This document shows positions 46,525 to 54,747 of a DNA stretch of 64,000 nucleotides, piece by piece. Position numbers and translations under genes: made by a program. The stretch's first letter is position 1; each line of letters begins with the position of its first letter. The notes below the pieces were generated by a model. It did no database searches, was not told where the DNA came from, and was given only the letters and a program-made list of their open reading frames with translations. Source of the stretch: Prevotellaceae bacterium UBA2852 (lineage in GTDB: Bacteria > Bacteroidota > Bacteroidia > Bacteroidales > Bacteroidaceae); contig DEFM01000006.1 in the NCBI GenBank assembly GCA_002350855.1, positions 44,637-108,636 of the forward strand. The letters run 5' to 3'.

Positions 46525-47229
46525 ATGGAAGAAAATTTTGAAAACGTTAGCATTTTGTTATGCGAAGACGACGAGAACTTAGGTATGCTCTTGCGTGAAT
46601 ACCTCGAAGCAAAAGGTTTCAAGGCAGATCTCTGCATAGACGGTGAAGAAGGCTACAATGCATTCTGCGAGAACAACTACGACCTGTGTATTCTGGACGT
46701 GATGATGCCTAAGATGGACGGTTTCACACTTGCGTCAAAGATTCGCGAGATGAATGCCGAAGTTCCATTTATTTTCCTCACAGCGAAAACACTCATTGAA
46801 GATGTACGTGAAGGATTTGAAATCGGAGCAGACGACTATATCACAAAACCATTCCGCATGGATGTGGTAGTTCTGCGCATCGAAGCAATCTTGCGCCGTG
46901 TACGCGGTAAGAAAAACTCCAACGAAGTAATTCGTCACATTGGCGAATACATCTTCGACACTCAGAAGCAAATGCTGATTTTCGGTGAAGAGCAACGCAA
47001 ACTCACCACTAAGGAGGCTGAATTGCTTACACTGCTCAGCAACAAATCCAACGAACTCCTTCCACGCGACTACGCATTGAAAACAATCTGGATTGACGAC
47101 AATTATTTCAATGCCCGCTCAATGGATGTTTACATCACCAAACTTCGCAAGCATCTGAAAGATGATCCAAAAGTAGAGATTCTCAACGTTCACGGTAAAG
47201 GCTACAAGCTCGTAGTTCCAGAACAATAA
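46525..47229 (+). CDS. rprY: OmpR-family response regulator, RprY family
   Basis: The 234-residue DNA-binding regulator has a receiver domain with acidic pocket residues in LCEDDENLG (about 12-15), the phospho-acceptor Asp58 (CILDVMMPK), Thr near 86 (FLTAKT) and Lys near 108 (TKPF). A winged-helix domain follows (about 135-230, TTKEAELLTLLSNKSNELLP, and MDVYITKLRKHL). It begins 81 bp after rprX and is almost certainly its partner. A bidirectional terminator follows. Confidence 0.93.
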   Translation: MEENFENVSILLCEDDENLGMLLREYLEAKGFKADLCIDGEEGYNAFCENNYDLCILDVMMPKMDGFTLASKIREMNAEVPFIFLTAKTLIEDVREGFEIGADDYITKPFRMDVVVLRIEAILRRVRGKKNSNEVIRHIGEYIFDTQKQMLIFGEEQRKLTTKEAELLTLLSNKSNELLPRDYALKTIWIDDNYFNARSMDVYITKLRKHLKDDPKVEILNVHGKGYKLVVPEQ

Positions 47230-47245
47230 CCAAAGAACATATTAC

Positions 47246-47283
47246 AAAAAAAGATGTGCAGAAGTTTTCTGCACATCTTTTTT
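47246..47283. terminator. Bidirectional intrinsic terminator
   Basis: aagatgtgcagaa pairs with ttctgcacatctt over a short loop, with A-run and T-run on either side, between the convergent rprY and the small membrane protein gene. Confidence 0.93.
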
Positions 47284-47304
47284 ATGATTTAAGTAAATAC
47301 TTAT

Positions 47305-47562
47305 TTATTTCTTAAGTATTTCTGTCTCACCTTCTGACGCTTTTGCACTGCAACAATTTTCACATTCATCATCAAGTGGCAGATACTTGTTCAAGAAAAT
47401 ATGGCAGAGCAAGCCAATTACTACCAACACAGCACTACCAACTGTATACCAGTTCTGATCTAACAAATCGCTCATTGCAGGAATAATAGTTCCAAGAATA
47501 GCGAGCAACGCACCAAGCACTACAAGAATGATGCCTAAATTTTTCAAAAAACTTGTTTTCAT
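47305..47562 (-). CDS. Small two-helix membrane protein with C-terminal cysteines
   Basis: The 85-residue protein has two hydrophobic helices (about 6-28, LGIILVVLGALLAILGTIIP, and 38-56, VGSAVLVVIGLLCHIFL). A hydrophilic tail follows containing CENCC. The clustered cysteines could bind a metal or form disulfides, but this is speculation. It is monocistronic, convergent with rprY and divergent from rpsF, separated from rpsF by 276 bp. I recognise the two-helix layout from Bacteroidales genomes but no function is known to me. Confidence 0.7.
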   Translation of the reverse strand: MKTSFLKNLGIILVVLGALLAILGTIIPAMSDLLDQNWYTVGSAVLVVIGLLCHIFLNKYLPLDDECENCCSAKASEGETEILKK

Positions 47563-47736
47563 TATGTATCGTAAATTTTTAGTTAATTCAAAATATCATG
47601 AAAAAAATGCCTATAATCGGCTTTGTGTTGCAAAATAACTAAATTTTATGCAAAGAGAGAAACTTTTGAGAGTTTTTTTTATTTATGAAGCGATTTTTTG
47701 CCGCAAGTATCACTTAAGTAAAAAAAACACAGGGAT

Positions 47737-47770
47737 TTTGCTTATATTTGAGAAAAAAGTCGTACCTTTG
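47737..47770 (+). promoter_or_regulatory. Promoter and leader of rpsF operon
   Basis: tttg (47737-47740) and tacctttg (47763-47770) are 22 bp apart. A short hairpin follows in the leader, cgcttt (47775-47780) with aaagcg (47787-47792). The rest of the 276-bp gap upstream is A/T-rich with nothing further recognised; I do not see the CCG-bulge structure of the known S6:S18 leader. Confidence 0.55.
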
Positions 47771-47838
47771 CAGTCGCTTTGCGTAAAAAGCGAAGTAAAT
47801 CTTTATAATTTAAGTATTTATTAATTTCAAACAAAAGT

Positions 47839-48177
47839 ATGAATCAGTACGAAACCGTTTTCATTCTTACTCCCGTTTTGTCTGACGAACAGACAAAGGA
47901 AGCGGTAGAAAAGATCAAAGGTCTTCTCACAAAAGCTGGTGCAGAAGTATTCAGCGAGGAGAGCTGGGGTCTTAAGAAGCTGGCATACTCAATCCAGAAG
48001 AAGTCTACAGGCTTCTACTTTATGCTTGAGTACAAGGCTGAACCAACAGTGATCAAGAATTTCGAGTTGCAGTTGCGCCGTGACGAACGTGTGCTCCGCT
48101 ACATCACAGTTAAGAACGAGAAGTATGCTGCTCAATATGCTGAGAAGCGTCGTAACAACAAAAAGAAGGAGGCATAA
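47839..48177 (+). CDS. rpsF: 30S ribosomal protein S6
   Basis: S6 binds 16S rRNA together with S18 in the platform of the small subunit. The 112-residue protein has the typical start [20 protein letters not shown], the central [20 protein letters not shown], and the basic C-terminus. It is the first gene of a compact rpsF-rpsR-rplI operon; rpsR begins 3 bp after its stop, behind an aaggagg-type ribosome-binding site inside its own end. Confidence 0.97.
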   Translation: MNQYETVFILTPVLSDEQTKEAVEKIKGLLTKAGAEVFSEESWGLKKLAYSIQKKSTGFYFMLEYKAEPTVIKNFELQLRRDERVLRYITVKNEKYAAQYAEKRRNNKKKEA

Positions 48178-48179
48178 AC

Positions 48180-48455
48180 ATGGCAACACCACAAGCAACA
48201 AGCGAAATCCGCTATTTAACTCCTAACGCAGTCGACGTTAAGAAGAAGAAATACTGCCGTTTCAAGAAGAGCGGTATTAAGTATATTGACTACAAAGATC
48301 CTGAATTTCTCAAGAAGTTCCTCAACGAGCAAGGTAAGATTCTTCCTCGTCGCATCACAGGTACATCTCTGAAGTATCAGCGTCGTGTAGCTCAGGCAGT
48401 GAAACGTGCACGTCAGATTGCACTTCTCCCATTTGTAACAGACTTGATGAAATAA
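48180..48455 (+). CDS. rpsR: 30S ribosomal protein S18
   Basis: S18 pairs with S6 in the 30S platform. The 91-residue protein has [39 protein letters not shown] and the terminal [12 protein letters not shown], all diagnostic. A strong aaggagg lies 7 bp before the ATG, at the end of rpsF. rplI follows after 21 bp. Confidence 0.97.
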   Translation: MATPQATSEIRYLTPNAVDVKKKKYCRFKKSGIKYIDYKDPEFLKKFLNEQGKILPRRITGTSLKYQRRVAQAVKRARQIALLPFVTDLMK

Positions 48456-48476
48456 AAAATAGGAGGAAAGACAGTT

Positions 48477-49007
48477 ATGAAAATTATATTGAAGAAAGAT
48501 GTCCACGGCTTAGGCTATAAGGACGATGTCCTCACAGTGAAGGACGGTTATGGTCGCAACTATCTTCTTCCTCAAGGTTATGCAGTACTTGCAACCGACA
48601 AGGCTCTCAAGGTACTTGCTGAGGAACTGAAGCAGCGTGCACACAAACTCGCTAAAATCAAGGCTGACGCAGAAGCTGCTGCAAAGAAGTACGAAGGTGT
48701 TTCTTTGGTTATCACAGCTAAAGTTTCTGAAGGAAAGAACATCTATGGTAGCGTAGGTGCTGCACAGATTGCAGAAGCTCTCGGTGCTAAGGGTATCGAA
48801 ACTAATCAGAAGATGGTTGTTCTCAAGGCAGTCAAAGAACTTGGAAGCTACACAGCAGTAATTCAGCTCCACAAGGAAGTTGCTGTAGAAGTTCCATTCG
48901 AAGTAATCGCTGAGAACGCTCCAGTTGAAGCTCCTAAGGCTGAAGCACCAGCAAAGGAAGAAAAGCCTGCTGAAGAACCTGCAGCTGAAGAAGAAGTAGC
49001 AGAATAA
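48477..49007 (+). CDS. rplI: 50S ribosomal protein L9 with acidic C-terminal extension
   Basis: L9 is an elongated 23S rRNA-binding protein near the L1 stalk that influences frame maintenance. Residues 1-~148 are standard (MKIILKKDVHGLGYKDDVLT, NYLLPQGYAV, central helix, C-terminal RNA-binding domain). A further ~28 residues rich in Glu, Ala and Pro (from about APVEAPKAEAP to EEEVAE) extend it to 176. Such low-complexity acidic tails occur on L9 in some Bacteroidetes; their role is unknown. A ggagg site lies before the start. Confidence 0.96.
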   Translation: MKIILKKDVHGLGYKDDVLTVKDGYGRNYLLPQGYAVLATDKALKVLAEELKQRAHKLAKIKADAEAAAKKYEGVSLVITAKVSEGKNIYGSVGAAQIAEALGAKGIETNQKMVVLKAVKELGSYTAVIQLHKEVAVEVPFEVIAENAPVEAPKAEAPAKEEKPAEEPAAEEEVAE

Positions 49008-49048
49008 TATGCTTACTTTCAGCTATTGCTGAAATACAAGCTCATAGA

Positions 49049-49087
49049 TAAAGTAACTCTGATTTTTCGGAGTTACTTTATTTGTTT
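49049..49087 (+). terminator. Intrinsic terminator after rplI
   Basis: aaagtaactc pairs with gagttacttt around tgatttttcg, followed by atttgtttt. Confidence 0.88.
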
Positions 49088-49120
49088 TAAAGAATTTTCA
49101 ACTTAATAAGTTTGATACAA

Positions 49121-49151
49121 TTGGTATTAAACACAAAAAAGCTTAACTTTG
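49121..49151 (+). promoter_or_regulatory. Promoter of mtaB
   Basis: ttg (49121-49123) and taactttg (49144-49151) are 20 bp apart, 29 bp before the ATG. Confidence 0.6.
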
Positions 49152-49180
49152 CACTTTTGTATACATATTTATAATAATAC

Positions 49181-50485
49181 ATGATTGACTCAAGCTTACT
49201 ACAAGGTAAAAAAGCTGCATATTTCACACTTGGATGCAAACTCAACTTCGCCGAAACATCAAGCATAGGCGAAGAATTGCGTCACTACGGTGTACGAACT
49301 GCCTCGAGAGACGAAGCAGCAGACATCTGTGTAGTAAACACATGTTCCGTCACTGAGGTTGCCGACCATAAATGCAGGCAGGCAATCCACAAGATGGTAA
49401 AGAAGCATCCTGGCGCCCTGATTGTTGTGACAGGCTGTTATGCTCAACTTCAGCCGCAAATAATTCAAGATATTGAAGGTGTGGATCTCGTGATTGGCGC
49501 ACAAAACAAAAATCAGGTTATTCCACAGATTCTGCACAAACTATCGACTACAGAGAGCTACACAGAAAAAGAAGATGGTAATAACTGGATGGGGGCTTGC
49601 TCTCATGGAGACCGCACACGTTATTTCCTCAAGGTGCAGGATGGATGCAATTATTTCTGTACCTATTGCACTATCCCCATGGCACGCGGACGAAGCCGCA
49701 ACGGTAGCATTGAATCTATTGTCAATCAAGCGAAACAAGTTGCCAAAGAGGGTGGCAAGGAAATAGTGATTACCGGGGTAAACATAGGAGACTTCGGTCG
49801 CTCCACAGGCGAGACATTCTTCGACCTCGTCAAAGCTCTTGACGATGTGGATGGTATTGAACGTTACCGCATATCATCTATCGAGCCAAATTTGCTCACT
49901 GATGAGATTATTGATTTTGTTGCAAGCTCACGAAGGTTTATGCCCCATTTTCACATCCCCCTTCAAAGTGGCTGCGATGAAGTCCTCAAGCTTATGCACC
50001 GCAGATACGACACAGCACTTTTCCGACACAAGATTCTACGAATCAAGGAACTAATGCCTCATGCATTCATAGGAGTAGATGTCATAGTGGGCACGCGTGG
50101 AGAAACACCAGAGTTCTTTGAGAAAGCATACACATTTATAGAAAGTCTGCCGATATCACAGCTCCATGTGTTCAGCTATTCCGAGCGTCCTGGCACTAAA
50201 GCACTTGACATACCATATATCGTCACTCCGGAAATAAAGCATGAGAGGAGTCAGCGTCTGCTTGCACTTTCAGACAAAAAGACACGCGATTTCTACGCTT
50301 CATTCATCGGCACAGAACGTCCTGTTTTACTGGAACATGCACCGAAAGGGCGACCCATGCACGGCTTTACAGACAATTACATCCGAGTGGAGATTTCCAA
50401 CACTCCCTCGCTTGACAACACCATACAAAACATCCGTCTAAACGCTTTCAACGGCAAAGGAGACGCTATCATCGGTTCACTCTGA
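49181..50485 (+). CDS. mtaB: tRNA (t6A37-C2)-methylthiotransferase MtaB
   Basis: MtaB converts t6A to ms2t6A at position 37 of ANN-decoding tRNAs, using two 4Fe-4S clusters. The 434-residue protein has the three N-terminal cluster cysteines (TLGCKLN, VVNTCSVT, VTGCYAQ), the radical SAM motif CNYFCTYC, then a TRAM-like C-terminal domain. The CTIPMARGRSRNGS and FHIPLQSGCDEVLKLMHRRY motifs separate the MtaB group from MiaB and RimO. The glycosyltransferase gene starts 13 bp after its stop, so they are likely cotranscribed. Confidence 0.95.
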   Translation: MIDSSLLQGKKAAYFTLGCKLNFAETSSIGEELRHYGVRTASRDEAADICVVNTCSVTEVADHKCRQAIHKMVKKHPGALIVVTGCYAQLQPQIIQDIEGVDLVIGAQNKNQVIPQILHKLSTTESYTEKEDGNNWMGACSHGDRTRYFLKVQDGCNYFCTYCTIPMARGRSRNGSIESIVNQAKQVAKEGGKEIVITGVNIGDFGRSTGETFFDLVKALDDVDGIERYRISSIEPNLLTDEIIDFVASSRRFMPHFHIPLQSGCDEVLKLMHRRYDTALFRHKILRIKELMPHAFIGVDVIVGTRGETPEFFEKAYTFIESLPISQLHVFSYSERPGTKALDIPYIVTPEIKHERSQRLLALSDKKTRDFYASFIGTERPVLLEHAPKGRPMHGFTDNYIRVEISNTPSLDNTIQNIRLNAFNGKGDAIIGSL

Positions 50486-50498
50486 CAAATCATTTATT

Positions 50499-51536
50499 AT
50501 GCTTAAACTTGCCATTGTCATATTAAACTGGAACGGAGCAGAAATGCTTCAGAAATACCTGCCATCAGTAATGAGTAGTTCTCAAATGGAAGGTGTTCAG
50601 ATTATTGTTGCAGACAACGCATCTTCAGACAATTCTGTAGCAATGCTTAAGCACAATTTTTCTCAGATTCCAGTTATTTCTCTTGATGAGAATTATGGAT
50701 TTGCGGGAGGATACAACAAAGCTCTTAGTCAGATAGAAGCTGAATACTACTTATTGCTTAACAGCGATGTGGAAATAAAAAAGCAGAGATGGGTAGAACC
50801 TTTGCTGAATTACATGGACCAGCACAAAGAAGTAGCAGCATGCCAACCCAAAATAAGATATCTTCTCCAGCCTGACATGTTTGAATATGCCGGTGCTGCA
50901 GGAGGAATGATTGACCGTGACGGTTTTCCTTTTTGCCGGGGACGCATTTTCAACACAATTGAAAACGACCATGGCCAGTATGACGGAGTCACTGACGTTC
51001 AGTGGTGTGCAGGCTGTTCACTGCTTGTCCGTTCCAAAGACTATTGGTCTGTAGGAGGATTAGACGAACGTTTTTTTGCACATAGCGAAGAAATAGACCT
51101 TTGCTGGCGACTGCGTCTTGCAGGACATAGACTGGTATGTATCAGCGACACGGAAGTATTTCATCTTGGAGGGGCAACCTTGCAACAGGGTAATCCACAA
51201 AAGACTTTCCTAAACTTCCGCAACAATCTGTTAATGCTTTACAAGAACCTTCCGGAGGAGGAACTGAAGGATGTTATGCGCAGAAGGATGTGGCTTGACT
51301 ATCTGGCCGCTCTCCAGATGCTTCTAAAATTCCAATGGAATCATTTCCGGGCAGTTATACGAGCACGAAAGGCTTTCCAGAACATGAAAAAGGAATTCAG
51401 TTCTGACAGAGAGAAGATACAACAGGGACGAACCGCGAACAGTATGCCAGACCGTTGTAATTTCTCAATAATCTGGCAATACCACGTACTCCGTCGAAGA
51501 CTATTCTCCCATCTTCAATTTCCATCAAACCAGTAA
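50499..51536 (+). CDS. Family 2 glycosyltransferase (rhamnosyltransferase-like)
   Basis: This inner-membrane-associated or cytoplasmic enzyme probably adds a sugar to a surface polysaccharide or lipid-linked glycan. The 345-residue protein shows the GT2 nucleotide-sugar fold (LAIVILNWNGAEMLQKYLPS; ADNASSDNS), a DxD-like LLNSDVEIK, WCAGCSLLVR and the acceptor-side ERFFAHSEEIDLCWRLR motif typical of GT2 rhamnosyltransferases. There is no signal peptide. It sits between mtaB (13 bp) and a secreted phytase-like protein (18 bp) in what looks like one transcription unit. The substrate is unknown. Confidence 0.88.
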   Translation: MLKLAIVILNWNGAEMLQKYLPSVMSSSQMEGVQIIVADNASSDNSVAMLKHNFSQIPVISLDENYGFAGGYNKALSQIEAEYYLLLNSDVEIKKQRWVEPLLNYMDQHKEVAACQPKIRYLLQPDMFEYAGAAGGMIDRDGFPFCRGRIFNTIENDHGQYDGVTDVQWCAGCSLLVRSKDYWSVGGLDERFFAHSEEIDLCWRLRLAGHRLVCISDTEVFHLGGATLQQGNPQKTFLNFRNNLLMLYKNLPEEELKDVMRRRMWLDYLAALQMLLKFQWNHFRAVIRARKAFQNMKKEFSSDREKIQQGRTANSMPDRCNFSIIWQYHVLRRRLFSHLQFPSNQ

Positions 51537-51554
51537 CAAGTCCTGCATATCCTT

Positions 51555-52505
51555 ATGTTAAGGTTTCATTTATTCATAATCTCTGCCCTTCTGAGCGTAG
51601 AATCCATTTTCGCACAGTACACTATAGACGAGTCCCCTGCCTACAACCTGAATCAGCACGTCCCCGCAGGCAACTACAGCGGTATAACTCATTTAGGCAA
51701 TAACCTCTATGCTGTAGTTGACGACAAGGCATCATACGACGGTTTTCATGTTTGGGAGATAATGGTTGACAGCGAAAGCGGAAAAGTGAAAGACATTAAG
51801 AACAAAGGATTTCGCCACTCATCACAACCCAATCGCGACTGCGAAGGCTGTGCTTTTATACCTGAATACAACACAATTTTAATCAGTGGGGAAAAGGACA
51901 ACTGCCTGGTTGAATACAACACAGACGGTACTACCACTGGAAGAAGAACCAGAAATCTATTACCCGGGGCATCATCAAATGCCGGTCTTGAATCACTAAC
52001 CTATGACCGCAACACTAAACATATCTGGACAATGGAGGAAAGTTCGGTAAACGGCCAATTACGCCTTATTGGACTTGACACAAAACTTAACATACTGTCA
52101 CAAAGAATCTACCAACTTTCTTCACCATCAAAACAACAATATAACGGGAATCACATTCACGGAGTGAGTGCACTATGTGCTATTGGCGATTCGTGTGGCA
52201 CGCTTCTTGTGCTTGAACGTGAAGCTTATATCCCAAAAAGCAAAATTGGTGCATGGACAAAAATCAAGTTATTTGCATTTTATCCAGAAAAGCGACCAGA
52301 CGATCCAACATCTGGCAGGAAGACACTCTTGTGGGAACACACCACACAAATGAATCTATTCCAGCACAACTTTGCAAATTACGAAGGAATGTGTCTTGGT
52401 CCCCGCCTCGCTGACGGAAGCATCGTTCTATTTCTTATCTGCGACAGCCAAAACAGATATGCAGGAGTGTTAAAAGACTACCTTAAAACACTAATCCTTC
52501 GGTAA
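51555..52505 (+). CDS. Secreted phytase-like esterase family protein
   Basis: The 316-residue protein has a signal peptide (ends SIFAQ) and matches the 'esterase-like activity of phytase' family, a beta-propeller related to bacterial phytases. Recognisable are GISHLGNNLYAVVDDKA-like blade 1 (SGITHLGNNLYAVVDDKASY), RDCEGCAFIPEYNTILISGE, SNAGLESLTYD and NYEGMCLGPRLADGS, where acidic residues line the presumed active site. The name describes similarity only; catalytic activity of this family is poorly known. It is the last gene before a hairpin terminator. Confidence 0.8.
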   Translation: MLRFHLFIISALLSVESIFAQYTIDESPAYNLNQHVPAGNYSGITHLGNNLYAVVDDKASYDGFHVWEIMVDSESGKVKDIKNKGFRHSSQPNRDCEGCAFIPEYNTILISGEKDNCLVEYNTDGTTTGRRTRNLLPGASSNAGLESLTYDRNTKHIWTMEESSVNGQLRLIGLDTKLNILSQRIYQLSSPSKQQYNGNHIHGVSALCAIGDSCGTLLVLEREAYIPKSKIGAWTKIKLFAFYPEKRPDDPTSGRKTLLWEHTTQMNLFQHNFANYEGMCLGPRLADGSIVLFLICDSQNRYAGVLKDYLKTLILR

Positions 52506-52507
52506 AT

Positions 52508-52542
52508 CACAAAAAAACAGATAAAAAAACTGCTTTTTTGTG
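52508..52542 (+). terminator. A/T-rich hairpin terminator
   Basis: cacaaaaaaacag pairs with ctgcttttttgtg with one mismatch over an eight-base A-rich loop. Confidence 0.65.
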
Positions 52543-52548
52543 CAAATA

Positions 52549-52579
52549 TTTGTTAATAAGGAAAATCTTTGTACCTTTG
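52549..52579 (+). promoter_or_regulatory. Promoter of the Ser/Thr kinase gene
   Basis: tttg (52549-52552) and tacctttg (52572-52579) are 19 bp apart, an almost ideal Bacteroidetes promoter 50 bp before the ATG. Confidence 0.7.
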
Positions 52580-52629
52580 CGACATTGATACCATCACGAG
52601 TTAAAGAACATCAAACATAAAAGACCATT

Positions 52630-54552
52630 ATGAAGCAAGTAGAATTTGGGTTACCTGTCGGTACCATACTAACAGGCGGAGAGCACCAATACAAAATCGA
52701 AGAAGCCTTAGGGCAAGGTGGATTCGGTATTACTTACAGGGTGTCTACACGCATTGTAAGTGGTAGAATTGCCATTGATGCACAGTTTGCCATCAAGGAG
52801 CACTTCGTTAAAGGTCGCTGCCACCGTGCGGCAGACAATAAAACAGTGGAATACAGTATCGAAGCTGCAAAAGACATTCAAGAGAGCCGTGCCGACTTCA
52901 AGACAGAAGGAGAACGACTTGCCAGAATTTGCGTTGGTAATCCCAACATCGTTACTGTTAACGAGGTATTCGAAGAAAACAACACCGTTTACTTTGTAAT
53001 GGAGTATCTAGACGGAGGAGACGTACGTTCTCTGGTCAAGAGCCGCGGACACGGTCTTTCTGAAGCTGAAACCATAAGCATAATTACTCCTATTGCTATG
53101 GCTGTTGAATACATCCATTCACATCTTTTGCTTCACCTTGACATCAAGCCAGATAATATTGTGATGCGAAAAGGTTTGGATGGTCAGCCTGACATTCCTG
53201 TATTGATTGACTTCGGTATTTCGCTTCACTTCAACAAAAAAGGAGAACTTACCACTACGCATACTCTCTTCGGCAAGACTGAAGGCTATTCACCACAGGA
53301 GCAATACAGTGACGTACGTACATTCCGCCCAGAGATGGACGTATATGCTCTTGCCGCAACAGCATATTACATGCTTACAGGCAGTGACCCAGACGGAGCG
53401 TTCAGCATAAAGCCTGGCATGATAGCCGAGAAACTGCCAAAAGACCTGAGTGATCGTACTCGTGAAGCCATCATCAAAGCTATGGCTGAGAAATACTACG
53501 AGCGCACTCCTACCCCACGTGCTTTTGCAAACAATTTCAAGGAGCGCTATTCGCTGCCTATCAACCACGTCATTCACGGTAATGTAGCTAATTACCGTAT
53601 TGTCGGTATCAAGGATGAAACTGACAACTATCTTCACTATGTTGTAACTGTAGACACAGGGTATTCTCTTGCAGGTGATGAACACCACACATCAGTAGTA
53701 AGCTACGATCTGTTTGAATGTTTCCGTCGCAATTCATCACAACGAATGAAGGATGAATCTGTAATGGGAATGAACAATGAGGAAGTATCAGCTTTCCTCG
53801 CCTTTGCAAAGAAAGAGATTGGTGTGGATCAGGTTGGCCTACATGAACGAATGGGAGATTTAGTCAATTTCGATTGCTTTGCCACAAACGGAACTGTATA
53901 TTTCCTCCGTCGTCAAGGATGGCGTGTACCTGGGGCCATGAGCGAATCCTTCAAGAACGTAGGTGGATTCTTCTCCAAGAACCTCAAATACATACTCATA
54001 GCCTTAGTAGCTATCCTGTTAGTCTTCTTATTGGTAAAACTCGGACCAAGCATTGGCGACCTATTCAAATCTGATGGTTCTACCGAATTAGCAACAGACA
54101 GTATTGAAGCTGTTGAAGATGATGAAGAAGCAATTATCGGTGCAGGTTCTGGACGTGGCGACATTTCCACATCGGCTGCCGAAGAAGCTGAGCGCAAACG
54201 TGAGCTTAAGGCTAAGGCTGAAGCAGATTCAATTGCCCGTGCAGACTCGATTGCCCGTGCAGAAGAAGCAGCACGTAAAGCTGAAGCCGAACGCATTGCC
54301 AAAGAAAAGGCTGACAGAGAAAGAGCCGAGAAAGAACGTAAACAGCGTGAAATCCAGAACACATTCAACTCTTACGTAGCTCAAGGTGACAATTTCGCTC
54401 GTCAGGCAAACAATGCATCATCGATGTCAGATCAGACCTCACTGCGTACTAAGGCAGCTACAGCATACGGCAAGGCTATTGAATACGGTAAGGCAAATGG
54501 TATCAATACGAGTGCTGTACAACGTAAGGCTGACAGACTTTGGAATTATTAA
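52630..54552 (+). CDS. Membrane-anchored Hanks-type Ser/Thr protein kinase (non-RD)
   Basis: The 640-residue protein has an N-terminal eukaryotic-like kinase domain (about 18-310): glycine loop ALGQGGFGITYR, Lys56 (FAIKEHF), catalytic loop LHLDIKPDNIV with Asp171, and metal-binding Asp194 (IDFGIS). The residue before the catalytic Asp is Leu rather than Arg, so it is a non-RD kinase, probably not activated by loop phosphorylation. A linker domain (about 315-445), one membrane helix (about 457-476, LIALVAILLVFLLVKL) and a long charged coiled coil (about 515-580) follow. The C-terminal ~60 residues form a TPR-like helical segment outside the cytoplasm. No cognate phosphatase is adjacent. Targets are unknown. 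Confidence 0.88.
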   Translation: MKQVEFGLPVGTILTGGEHQYKIEEALGQGGFGITYRVSTRIVSGRIAIDAQFAIKEHFVKGRCHRAADNKTVEYSIEAAKDIQESRADFKTEGERLARICVGNPNIVTVNEVFEENNTVYFVMEYLDGGDVRSLVKSRGHGLSEAETISIITPIAMAVEYIHSHLLLHLDIKPDNIVMRKGLDGQPDIPVLIDFGISLHFNKKGELTTTHTLFGKTEGYSPQEQYSDVRTFRPEMDVYALAATAYYMLTGSDPDGAFSIKPGMIAEKLPKDLSDRTREAIIKAMAEKYYERTPTPRAFANNFKERYSLPINHVIHGNVANYRIVGIKDETDNYLHYVVTVDTGYSLAGDEHHTSVVSYDLFECFRRNSSQRMKDESVMGMNNEEVSAFLAFAKKEIGVDQVGLHERMGDLVNFDCFATNGTVYFLRRQGWRVPGAMSESFKNVGGFFSKNLKYILIALVAILLVFLLVKLGPSIGDLFKSDGSTELATDSIEAVEDDEEAIIGAGSGRGDISTSAAEEAERKRELKAKAEADSIARADSIARAEEAARKAEAERIAKEKADRERAEKERKQREIQNTFNSYVAQGDNFARQANNASSMSDQTSLRTKAATAYGKAIEYGKANGINTSAVQRKADRLWNY

Positions 54553-54578
54553 TACAACACTATTGCTTTATAGCAAAT

Positions 54579-54606
54579 AAAGGCATCCTTAGGGGTGCCT
54601 TTCTTG
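54579..54606 (+). terminator. Intrinsic terminator after kinase gene
   Basis: aaaggcatcc pairs with gggtgccttt around a short loop, followed by cttgttt. Confidence 0.8.
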
Positions 54607-54688
54607 TTTATAAGCTATTTAATGTGTATTTTTTTCATTTTTTAAAGAAATAGTACCATTAATTAAAAGACGTGCGAGGAGAAACTTT

Positions 54689-54696
54689 TACCTTTG
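54689..54696 (+). promoter_or_regulatory. -7 element (tacctttg) of the xylan operon
   Basis: A perfect TAnnTTTG, 51 bp before the symporter ATG; the -33 region has no clear TTG, which suggests dependence on an activator. Confidence 0.5.
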
Positions 54697-54747
54697 CCAT
54701 AGTTTGGAATATTTTACTGAAAAATTATCAATCAACTAAATACAAAA

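Noticed and set aside
47771..47838. S6:S18 autoregulatory RNA leader upstream of rpsF
   Set aside because: Only a small hairpin is present; the CCG-containing bulge that defines the known motif is not visible.
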